From NCBI GenBank assembly GCA_022710205.1, contig JAKLHJ010000040.1:1-7418 (forward strand): 7,418 nucleotides of DNA, written 5' to 3'. How positions within the stretch are numbered: the first letter of the stretch is position 1; every line of letters begins with the position of its first letter. This document shows, piece after piece, positions 1-5,880 of the stretch. The notes under the pieces were generated by a model that saw only the letters and a list, made by a program, of their open reading frames with translations, ran no database searches and had not been told where the DNA came from. The stretch is from Patescibacteria group bacterium. Lineage in GTDB: Bacteria; Patescibacteriota; Minisyncoccia; Phycocordibacterales; UBA12445. Both the position numbers and the translations under genes were made by a program.

Positions 1-1
1 G

Positions 2-1906
2 TTGGGGGATTCATCTATTTCGGAGACGGCCGGCGGGTATCTCTATAATTATACCGGTGGAGACCAGACAGTATCGTTCGGTTTTTCAACATGTGCTTGT
101 GATGTTAGCGCATCAACATGGGATTGTCCTAAAACCTCTTTTTCTAGCGCAACAAATTATGCTACAGGATGTCAGGAGAGAGTGGGGACCACTTACAAGG
201 CTTATTGGAAAGGCGCACCTGTATCCGGCGGAGTAAAGGTGTCGGCAGTAACTACATTCGACAAAACAATTGCTATTAAAGGAGGCACCCCGGGTGACAA
301 AAAGATTCTCGCTTCTGACGCTACAGGAAATGCTTCGTGGAAGACTGCGGCTGAGCTTGGTCTTGGAGGAGGTGCCTCTGTGTCCGGAACGGCGGGTGTT
401 GTGCCTGTGTTTAATGTAGACGGTAACGGGTTGGCTGATTCTTATATCAATCAGACAGCTTCCGGTGAATATATTTATTCTAAGGGAAGCACAGTTCCGA
501 TTGCTTTTAGCGGCAGTTGCCCTTGCGACAAAGACAGCAATGTAGCGGATTGTCCCGTCAGCTTCGTGTCGCCAACAATAATAGGCACTTCCGCAAGTTC
601 ATACAGCTGTACTGATAGGATAGCGAGTGCTTCGTGGACGGTATATGGACCATCAAGCGCCGGGGGTAGCTTAAATTTCTTTGATAAAACGACAGCTGAC
701 AAATTTGCGGCTTTGGGAGTAGTGCCAAACACCACAATTCGCGGTCTTACGAATGTGATTGGGGGATTTAAGTATGTAGATAATAATCAAGGCGCAAACA
801 AAATTCTCGTTTCTGACGTCAATGGTCTTGCTCACTGGAAAAATATTTCCGACTTGGCTGTTTGTACAGATACAACTTCGGCCGTTACCCCAACTTCGCA
901 GACATTTACAACCCCGGGATCTAATACTTTTGTCGTTCCACAAGGAGTTACAGAGTTAACCGCTACACTTTGGGGCGCGGGTGGTGGAGGAGGAACAGAC
1001 AATACAGGGTCTGCTGTCGATGGATCGGGTGGAGGCGGTGGTGGATTTATCGGTAACATAAAATTTAAAGTTAAAACTGGAGATGCCTTTAACATAACCG
1101 TGGGTGCCGGCGGGGCGGGTGGCGGTCGTGCTTCAAACGGTGGTTTACCCGGCGCGGCAGGAGGCGATTCTATAATAACCGGCAGCGCCAATGGTACTTC
1201 TATTTCTATTATGGCAAATGGCGGTAAGGGTGGTGGGTCTTGGGATGGTGGTATAGGAGAGGATAGAGGAGGAGCTGGAGGTGGATGGGGGTATAACCCT
1301 TCCAGCATTAATTTAAACACAGCTATTGTTACAGAAAGTGGTCAAAAAGGTGAGGGTGCCGGTGCCAATTACGGCGGGAAAGGAGGAGACGCCGGTGGTA
1401 AATCTTATGGAGGAGGGGCCGGAGGCGCCGGATATAGCGGCTGTAATGGCTGTAGCGGAGGACAAAGACCGGGAAGCGCTCCCGGAGGAGCTGGTGCAGG
1501 AGGAACTTGGGACGGTATTGGTTTAGGAGCTGCTGGGGCTCCCGGTAAGGTCGTAATTTCCTATGCTGCGGGTGGCACTACTTCGACGAAGTGTTGTATT
1601 CCCGGTATAAATTGTGAATCATCTTCTAACGATGTTCCAAATCCGGCGTGGAAAACTCTTTCCGGAAATGTATCATACACAAAGACCGGTGGAATTGTGT
1701 TTATAAGAATAAATGGAGCAAATAGCACCGGAAATTATGGAACACTTCCTGCCGGATACAGGCCGGGTGTGGCAATTAGGCAGAATGTGCCGACCAACAC
1801 TGTCTACTATGATTATGTCACTGTTGGAACAGACGGAGCTGTAAATGTTACAGTGGCGGCTAGCGGTAATATGTATCAAGTCTTCTCATATCCTGCCGGG
1901 CAATAA
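2..1906 (+). CDS. Large glycine-rich, Cys-repeat surface protein with tail-fibre-like C terminus (5' partial)
   Basis: The reading frame is open from the first complete codon, and the TTG at position 2 is only the window edge, so the protein starts upstream and its signal peptide is not visible. At least 634 residues remain. In order there are two related cassettes (about residues 11-118 and 150-287), each with C-x-C-D-x7-D-C-P, C-x2-R, FDKT and a later KIL-x-SD-x2-G-x-A-x-WK motif. A Gly-rich domain follows (about 298-523), opening with FTTPGSNTFVVPQGVTEL and LWGAGGGGG, the usual entry of glycine-rich secreted or tail-fibre domains. The C-terminal module (about 549-634) contains GTLPAGYRPG, a motif seen in phage tail-tip and receptor-binding modules. 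By inference this is an extracellular adhesin or cell-surface fibre. Many cysteines suggest disulfides and an extracytoplasmic location. No catalytic motif was seen. A terminator follows the stop closely. I am sure it is a real gene; its role is inferred. Confidence 0.85.
   Translation: MGDSSISETAGGYLYNYTGGDQTVSFGFSTCACDVSASTWDCPKTSFSSATNYATGCQERVGTTYKAYWKGAPVSGGVKVSAVTTFDKTIAIKGGTPGDKKILASDATGNASWKTAAELGLGGGASVSGTAGVVPVFNVDGNGLADSYINQTASGEYIYSKGSTVPIAFSGSCPCDKDSNVADCPVSFVSPTIIGTSASSYSCTDRIASASWTVYGPSSAGGSLNFFDKTTADKFAALGVVPNTTIRGLTNVIGGFKYVDNNQGANKILVSDVNGLAHWKNISDLAVCTDTTSAVTPTSQTFTTPGSNTFVVPQGVTELTATLWGAGGGGGTDNTGSAVDGSGGGGGGFIGNIKFKVKTGDAFNITVGAGGAGGGRASNGGLPGAAGGDSIITGSANGTSISIMANGGKGGGSWDGGIGEDRGGAGGGWGYNPSSINLNTAIVTESGQKGEGAGANYGGKGGDAGGKSYGGGAGGAGYSGCNGCSGGQRPGSAPGGAGAGGTWDGIGLGAAGAPGKVVISYAAGGTTSTKCCIPGINCESSSNDVPNPAWKTLSGNVSYTKTGGIVFIRINGANSTGNYGTLPAGYRPGVAIRQNVPTNTVYYDYVTVGTDGAVNVTVAASGNMYQVFSYPAGQ
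92..172 (+). repeat. Cys cassette, copy 1 (within the surface protein)
   Basis: Residues 31-57 of the visible protein hold C31-x-C33-D-x7-D-C42-P and then C57-x2-R60. FDKT at 86-89 and KILASDATGNASWK at 101-114 follow. The same order recurs about 142 residues later, so this is an internal protein duplication. The DNA copies have diverged strongly, so the duplication is old or under protein-level selection. Confidence 0.7.
518..610 (+). repeat. Cys cassette, copy 2 (within the surface protein)
   Basis: Residues 173-203 repeat the pattern of copy 1: C173-x-C175-D-x7-D-C184-P and then C203-x2-R206. FDKT follows at 227-230 and KILVSDVNGLAHWK at 267-280. The C-x-C to FDKT distance is nearly identical in the two copies (53 and 52 residues between landmark starts 33/86 and 175/227). 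Copy 2 has a longer stretch between FDKT and the KIL motif. Confidence 0.7.
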
Positions 1907-1919
1907 TTATAAAAGTCTT

Positions 1920-1946
1920 AAAACCACCCCTAACGGGGTGGTTTTT
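1920..1946 (+). terminator. Intrinsic terminator after the surface protein gene
   Basis: A perfect 11-bp inverted repeat, AAAACCACCCC / GGGGTGGTTTT, flanks a 4-nt TAAC loop, with a T run at 1942-1946. It starts 13 bp after the TAA stop. Because the left arm begins with an A run, it could also terminate transcription arriving on the - strand. Confidence 0.93.
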
Positions 1947-1979
1947 AATTGCCCCACACTTTGTGAGATTCGCTTTGCC

Positions 1980-2008
1980 TTGGCGGGGTTTTGTTCTGGT
2001 GCTAATAT
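1980..2008 (+). promoter_or_regulatory. Extended -10 promoter for the RNase HI gene
   Basis: TTGGCG (1980-1985, 4/6 match to the sigma-70 -35 box) and TAATAT (2003-2008) are separated by 17 bp. TG-C immediately precedes the -10, making it an extended -10. Only 6 nt lie between the -10 and the ATG at 2015, so the predicted transcription start falls on or beside the start codon. It lies downstream of the previous gene's terminator, where a new promoter is expected. Confidence 0.6.
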
Positions 2009-2014
2009 TTTCCT

Positions 2015-2446
2015 ATGCCACATCAAAAAATAATCGCATATACAGACGGGGGAGCGAGGGGGAATCCCGGGATTGCCGGTTCCGGAGCATATATCACTTA
2101 TGCCGACGGCCACGTCATAAAAGAGGCGCATAGATCGCTCGGGGTAAAAACAAATAATTTCGCCGAATATGAGGCGGTCATATTGGCGCTTGAAGAAATA
2201 AAGAAATTTTTTGGAAAAGAAAAATTGGTTGAGCTTGATATAGAAGTGAGAATGGATAGCGAACTCGTGCAGAGACAACTTACCGGTCAATACAGAGTGA
2301 AGGACAAGGGGCTCCAACAGCAGTTCATAAAACTTAATAATCTCAAGTCGGAATTTCCTCATGTAAATTTTGTTCATGTGAGAAGGGAGGACAATAAAGA
2401 CGCCGACAGACTGTCGAACGTCGCTATGAATCTGCAAGAAAAATAA
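2015..2446 (+). CDS. rnhA: Ribonuclease HI
   Basis: This single-domain RNase H-fold nuclease (143 aa, close to the usual 145-160) should cut the RNA strand of RNA:DNA hybrids such as R-loops and lagging-strand primers in the cytoplasm. The acidic catalytic set is complete: D11 in TDGGARGNPG, E51 in TNNFAEYEA, D81 in MDSEL and D131 in NKDADRLSN. H121 may stand in for the flexible-loop histidine of the E. coli enzyme, but the surrounding loop (HVRREDNKDAD) is short and resembles the compact bacterial/archaeal type rather than E. coli RnhA. There is no N-terminal hybrid-binding domain and no fused partner. The ATG at 2015 is chosen because it starts just before the first beta strand (KIIAYTDGG). 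No Shine-Dalgarno sequence precedes it, and the promoter position suggests a leaderless mRNA. Confidence 0.92.
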   Translation: MPHQKIIAYTDGGARGNPGIAGSGAYITYADGHVIKEAHRSLGVKTNNFAEYEAVILALEEIKKFFGKEKLVELDIEVRMDSELVQRQLTGQYRVKDKGLQQQFIKLNNLKSEFPHVNFVHVRREDNKDADRLSNVAMNLQEK

Positions 2447-2463
2447 CCATTAACGCCTTTTTC

Positions 2464-2472
2464 TGGTAGACT
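2464..2472 (+). promoter_or_regulatory. Extended -10 element for the sigma factor gene
   Basis: TG-G-TAGACT has the TG extension and a hexamer matching TATAAT at 4/6. It ends exactly 6 nt before the GTG start at 2479, the same geometry as at the RNase HI gene. No good -35 box is visible at 16-18 bp; that is tolerated at extended -10 promoters. It lies in the 32-bp gap after the RNase HI gene. Confidence 0.45.
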
Positions 2473-2478
2473 ATTCTC

Positions 2479-3027
2479 GTGACAGATAACGAGCTTATAT
2501 CTAAATATTTAGAGGGAGATGAAACCGCGCTTAAATCATTAATCGAGCGTTATTTGAAGCCTATATATAGTTTTGTTTACCGTTTAACGGGCAACGGCCA
2601 AGATGCCGAAGATATTTCGCAGGAAGTGTTTGTGAAGGTTTGGAAAAACTTAAATAAATTTGACGAGTCAAAAAGTTTTAAGACGTGGCTTTTTACTATC
2701 GCAAAAAATACGGCCTATGATTCCTTGAGGAAGAAAAAAGAAATTGTTTTTTCCGATCTTGAGGATGAAGACGGCGAGGGTGGGGTTGAAGAGGAGATAT
2801 CTGATTCGGAGATTTTGCCGGAAATGGCGCTTATTAAAAGCGAGGACGTGGCCGGATTAGAGGCGGCAATAAAGAAACTCCCGTTTAATTATAGGGCGGT
2901 TATATTTTTAAAAGAGACAGAGGAGCTGACCTTCGACGAGATTGGGCGAATTTTGAACAAGCCGTTAAATACAGTCAAAAGCCACTACAGAAGGGCTATT
3001 CTAAGGCTTAGGAAGATATTAATTTAA
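2479..3027 (+). CDS. ECF-family (sigma-70 group 4) RNA polymerase sigma factor
   Basis: The 182-aa protein has the two-domain ECF layout. Region 2 spans about residues 22-87, with the core-binding helix DAEDISQEVFVKVWKNL at 42-58 and the -10 recognition part FKTWLFTIAKNTAYDSLRKKK. A strongly acidic linker covers about 92-112. Region 4 spans about 126-182, with the helix-turn-helix ELTFDEIGRILNKPLNTVKSHYRR that reads the -35. Regions 1 and 3 are absent, and the length is typical of the family. It should redirect RNA polymerase to a small regulon. GTG is the start because an in-frame TAG lies 12 nt upstream (2467-2469) and the N terminus (TDNELISKYLEGDETALKSL) is the normal family start. No Shine-Dalgarno is present. 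Its downstream neighbours are membrane and export genes on the same strand, which are plausible targets. No classical anti-sigma (zinc-binding HxxxCxxC) gene is visible. Confidence 0.92.
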   Translation: MTDNELISKYLEGDETALKSLIERYLKPIYSFVYRLTGNGQDAEDISQEVFVKVWKNLNKFDESKSFKTWLFTIAKNTAYDSLRKKKEIVFSDLEDEDGEGGVEEEISDSEILPEMALIKSEDVAGLEAAIKKLPFNYRAVIFLKETEELTFDEIGRILNKPLNTVKSHYRRAILRLRKILI

Positions 3028-3050
3028 AATTATCATCAAGCTCTCAAACT

Positions 3051-3126
3051 TGTCATTCCTGCGCAGGCAGGCGGAAATCTAGAATACTACTTGAAAGTAT
3101 GGATTCCCGCCTGCACGGGAATGACA
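3051..3126. repeat. 76-bp palindromic REP/MITE-like element
   Basis: The ends are perfect 9-bp inverted repeats (TGTCATTCC / GGAATGACA). The arms (3051-3079 and 3102-3126) stay complementary apart from three mismatches and a 4-bp CAGG tandem duplication in the left arm (3064-3071). An inner stem, ATACT (3084-3088) with AGTAT (3096-3100), closes a 7-nt loop. The right arm contains ATTCCC-N8-GGGAAT (3103-3122), the form of the Neisseria dRS3 repeat and of a widespread intergenic repeat type. No target-site duplication or transposase is visible. It fills over half of the spacer after the sigma gene, and its long hairpin could also act on the transcript. Confidence 0.85.
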
Positions 3127-3173
3127 GAACAACGAACTGCACCAAAATTGTTTAATGGTTCGTATTAAATAAT

Positions 3174-3572
3174 ATGAGCCAAAAACACATTATTTTCAGA
3201 CATATAGACCCGCCAAAAGATCTTTTGGAGGAAATTTTTAATAAGATAGATAAAAATAGCAGACAGCGCGCGGGCGCAAAACTTTTTGCATCTATGCTCG
3301 GTGCAACTTCGTCTCTGGGTATTTTTGTTTTCGTCTTTAGATATGCCGCGGAAGTGTTTTTGGAATCCGGAGCTTATTCTTATTTGTCGCTTTTATTTTC
3401 AGACCCGTCTTTTGTCCTGTCGTATTCAAACGGACTAGCGCTTTCTATTATTGAATCCGCCCCGGTTCTTGAAATATCTATTTTATTTTTTGCCGTTTAC
3501 GCTTTCTTGGGTTCCTTCAAGTATGCGGTTGAAAATATGGGTAATTTATCATTAAAAAATCGTCTAGCTTAA
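3174..3572 (+). CDS. Small two-helix membrane protein of unknown function; possible anti-sigma factor
   Basis: I do not recognise a named family. The 132-aa protein has a hydrophilic, charged N terminus of about 35 residues (PPKDLLEEIFNKIDKNSRQR, predicted helical). A hydrophobic segment follows at about 37-55, then an aromatic, weakly hydrophobic middle (about 57-93), then a second strong hydrophobic segment at about 98-115. No cysteines, no signal peptidase site and no catalytic motif are present. The ATG at 3174 is the first in frame and is preceded by AT-rich sequence (TATTAA at 3163-3168), with no Shine-Dalgarno. It sits 146 bp after the sigma gene and 8 bp before the DUF5666-like gene. 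A cytoplasmic helix plus membrane helices after an ECF sigma gene fits an anti-sigma factor, but an accessory subunit of the exporter is equally possible. Confidence 0.8.
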   Translation: MSQKHIIFRHIDPPKDLLEEIFNKIDKNSRQRAGAKLFASMLGATSSLGIFVFVFRYAAEVFLESGAYSYLSLLFSDPSFVLSYSNGLALSIIESAPVLEISILFFAVYAFLGSFKYAVENMGNLSLKNRLA

Positions 3573-3580
3573 TTAAAAAT

Positions 3581-4084
3581 ATGAAAACATACATAACAAA
3601 AATGAAGCAATTCGTGGAAACCGATAATTTTAAGAGATCAATTAAGGTGGTCGGCATCCTGGCCGTAATCACTTTAATATTCCAAGCCGGAGTATTTATG
3701 GGCTTCAGGAAGGCTTCTTTTTATGGTGAATTTGGCAACAATTTCAGAAATAATTTTGAAGGAGACAGAGGTGAATTTAGGGGAATGATGGGGAGAGATA
3801 TTCCCAATGCCCATGGGGTCGTCGGTAATGTGATAGATGTGGCGTTGCCGTCGGTTGTCATCGCCGGTGATGACGGAGTTGAGAAAATAATTTTTGTCGA
3901 CGAAAAGACCATTATTAGAAAATTCAGAGAAGATATAAGCGCGGATAAACTTATTGTCGGTGATAATGTTGTTGTCGTCGGTAATCCGGGCCGAGACGGA
4001 ATAATTGATTCGAGACTTATTAGAATAATGCCTGCCCCCTTAACACCCGTGGCCGCCTCTAGCACTAATCTTGATATAAAATAA
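3581..4084 (+). CDS. Membrane-anchored DUF5666-like beta-domain protein
   Basis: The 167-aa protein has one N-terminal membrane helix (about residues 21-42, IKVVGILAVITLIFQAGVFM), with a positively charged cytoplasmic side, so the rest should face outside. A Gly/Phe/Arg/Asn-rich linker (about 43-75, with GEFGNNFRNNFEGDRGEFRG) follows. A compact beta-rich domain (about 78-150) comes next, with HGVVGNVIDVALPSVVI, a T-x-I strand (DEKTIIRKF), LIVGDNVVVVG and the closing IDSRLIRI, as in DUF5666-type small OB-like domains. No enzymatic residues stand out. ATG at 3581 or the internal ATG at 3602 could be the start; the first is preferred because it leaves an 8-bp gap. The gene ends 1 bp before the macA-like gene, so the two are almost certainly cotranscribed and the product is probably an accessory envelope protein of the exporter. 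Confidence 0.82.
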   Translation: MKTYITKMKQFVETDNFKRSIKVVGILAVITLIFQAGVFMGFRKASFYGEFGNNFRNNFEGDRGEFRGMMGRDIPNAHGVVGNVIDVALPSVVIAGDDGVEKIIFVDEKTIIRKFREDISADKLIVGDNVVVVGNPGRDGIIDSRLIRIMPAPLTPVAASSTNLDIK

Positions 4085-4085
4085 T

Positions 4086-5840
4086 ATGTCTAATATTTTC
4101 CCAAAAGTAAAAAAGTTTGCGGCGCAAAACAAAATAACTAGCGCGATAATTTTTACGGTTATTCTTATCTCCGGATATTATACTTATAATTATTTTTTCG
4201 GAACGACCACGGAAACGAGATATATAATGGGCGCGGTGGAAAAGGGGACAATAATTTCCTCAATTTCCGGTAGCGGTCAGGTCTCTGCTTATAATCAGGT
4301 AGATATCAAACCCAAGGCGTCGGGTGATATTGTCTGGGTGAGTATGAAAGTTGGTCAATCTGTGTATGCCGGACAGGCGCTCGCTTCTATAGACAGCACC
4401 GATGCTAAGAAGGCCGTGGCTGACGCGGAACTCGATCTCGCCGAAACAAAGCTAAATTTTGATAAGGCTGTAGCACAGGCTCCTATCGATTACGAAAAAA
4501 AATTAGAGACGCTACAAAAATATAAAGATGATTTGGACAAAACTTATGAAGATTCGTTCAATAATATATCCAATGCATTTTTGGAATTGCCTACGGTAAT
4601 GACCGGAATCGATAATATTTTATACGGATACGATTTCAATCCTATTACAAAAGATTGGAATGTTACTGCTTTTAAAAATCTTTACGACGGCTCCGACAGG
4701 GATCTTATCGTGTCGCTTGCGGATGTCGCCGAAAAAGACTACAAGACAGCTAGGGCCGCTTATGACAAAAATTTTACTAATTTCAAAAATTTGACGAGAT
4801 ATTCCGCCAGGACTGAAATTGAGAAGTCGCTTGCAGAAACCTTAGAAACAACAAAAGCTATCGCTCAGGCCGCAAAAAGTGAGAATAACCTTTTGGACAC
4901 GGTTATAGATATCGCAGAGACAAAGGACAAAACATTAAATTCAAATATCAATACCTTTAAAACTAATCTTAAGGGTTATTTGAGCACGATAAACACAAGA
5001 CTGAGTTCACTTTTGGATCAAAACAGTTCAATTGTGAGCTCAAAGCAATCAATCTTGGATATGGAGAGAGAAATTTCCGTATTAAAGGTTAATAATCCTA
5101 CGGGGGTTAATCCGATAGATCTACAAATATCTCAGAACACTATAAATAAGAAAGAAGTCGCTTTGCAGGATCTTAAAAACGACCTGGCTGATTATACAAT
5201 TAGGGCACCCTTTGCGGGTATTATAGCCAAGGTAAATTCCAAGATAGGAGATACAATCTCTTCCGGCACCGCTGTTGCGAGTCTTATCACAAAACAAAAG
5301 ATTGCGGAGATTTCTTTGAATGAGGTAGATGTTGCAAAGGTGGAATTGGGTCAAAAAGCGACTCTGACGTTCGATGCTGTAGAAGATTTTAGTGTAACAG
5401 GAGAAGTCGCTGAGATTGAGGCGGTTGGGACAGTTTCCCAGGGCGTTGTGAGTTACAATATTAAAATAACTTTTGATACGGAGGACGATAGAATAAAGCC
5501 GGGGATGAGCACAAGTGCTTCCATCGTTACTGAGGTTAAGCAGGACGTTCTTTATGCTCCTAACGGCGCGATAAAGAATAAGGCCGGTAAAAATTATGTA
5601 GAAATGTTTACCGACAAAAAATTTGTTGTTAACGCAACCAGCACTCAAGGCATAACTTCGGACGTGGATCCGGTAGAACAATCCGTAGAGGTTGGTATTT
5701 CAAACGACACTAATACTGAGATAATAAGCGGCCTAAAAGAGGGGGATTTGGTTATCACAAGAACAACCACAGGCGGGACAAAAACAACTACAACTAGCTC
5801 AATGGGACTTCCCGGTTTAGGAGGAGGTCCGGGCAGATAG
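4086..5840 (+). CDS. macA: MacA-like periplasmic adaptor (membrane fusion protein, HlyD/RND-MFP family) with long helical insert
   Basis: This is the extracytoplasmic adaptor of a MacAB-type ABC system, which links the permease to its substrate or partner. Visible parts: an N-terminal membrane anchor (about residues 17-37; no lipobox cysteine); the first half of the biotinyl-lipoyl domain (about 65-105, IKPKASGDIVWVSMKVGQ then GQALASID); a helical region from about 106 to 368; the second lipoyl half (about 369-402, YTIRAPFAGIIAKV and GDTISSGTAVASL); a beta barrel (about 405-485, ending KPGMSTSASI); and a membrane-proximal domain (about 486-560). A Thr/Gly-rich tail ends GLPGLGGGPGR. At 584 aa it is far longer than typical MacA (around 370-400), the excess lying between the lipoyl halves. 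The ATG lies 1 bp after the previous stop. The symbol marks family resemblance, not proven orthology. Confidence 0.9.
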   Translation: MSNIFPKVKKFAAQNKITSAIIFTVILISGYYTYNYFFGTTTETRYIMGAVEKGTIISSISGSGQVSAYNQVDIKPKASGDIVWVSMKVGQSVYAGQALASIDSTDAKKAVADAELDLAETKLNFDKAVAQAPIDYEKKLETLQKYKDDLDKTYEDSFNNISNAFLELPTVMTGIDNILYGYDFNPITKDWNVTAFKNLYDGSDRDLIVSLADVAEKDYKTARAAYDKNFTNFKNLTRYSARTEIEKSLAETLETTKAIAQAAKSENNLLDTVIDIAETKDKTLNSNINTFKTNLKGYLSTINTRLSSLLDQNSSIVSSKQSILDMEREISVLKVNNPTGVNPIDLQISQNTINKKEVALQDLKNDLADYTIRAPFAGIIAKVNSKIGDTISSGTAVASLITKQKIAEISLNEVDVAKVELGQKATLTFDAVEDFSVTGEVAEIEAVGTVSQGVVSYNIKITFDTEDDRIKPGMSTSASIVTEVKQDVLYAPNGAIKNKAGKNYVEMFTDKKFVVNATSTQGITSDVDPVEQSVEVGISNDTNTEIISGLKEGDLVITRTTTGGTKTTTTSSMGLPGLGGGPGR

Positions 5841-5880
5841 TCGTTTGAAAAGAATTATCAAATTAAAAATTTACTGAAGG

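Noticed and set aside
2..4. TTG as the start codon of the surface protein gene
   Set aside because: It is only the first in-frame codon after the window edge. No signal peptide follows, and the sequence begins inside a repeat cassette, so the gene is truncated.
832..1320. Proline-rich minus-strand reading frame of 162 codons
   Set aside because: It is the complement of the glycine codons of the surface protein (GGN read as NCC). No start signal or recognisable domain supports it.
1951..1989. Second hairpin terminator (GCCCC ... GGCGGGGTTTT) after the first
   Set aside because: Only 4-5 bp pair across a loop of about 29 nt, and the right side overlaps the better-supported -35 region.
1907..2437. 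Minus-strand reading frame of 176 codons opposite the RNase HI gene
   Set aside because: The + strand encodes a full RNase HI with all catalytic residues. The antisense frame also runs through the terminator and promoter and shows no domain.
4086..4200. Lipoprotein signal on the MacA-like protein
   Set aside because: No cysteine occurs after the hydrophobic segment, so it is an uncleaved membrane anchor.
5121..5681. Minus-strand reading frame of 186 codons
   Set aside because: It lies opposite the well-supported MacA-like gene, has unusual composition (many Cys, Tyr, Asn) and matches no family I know.
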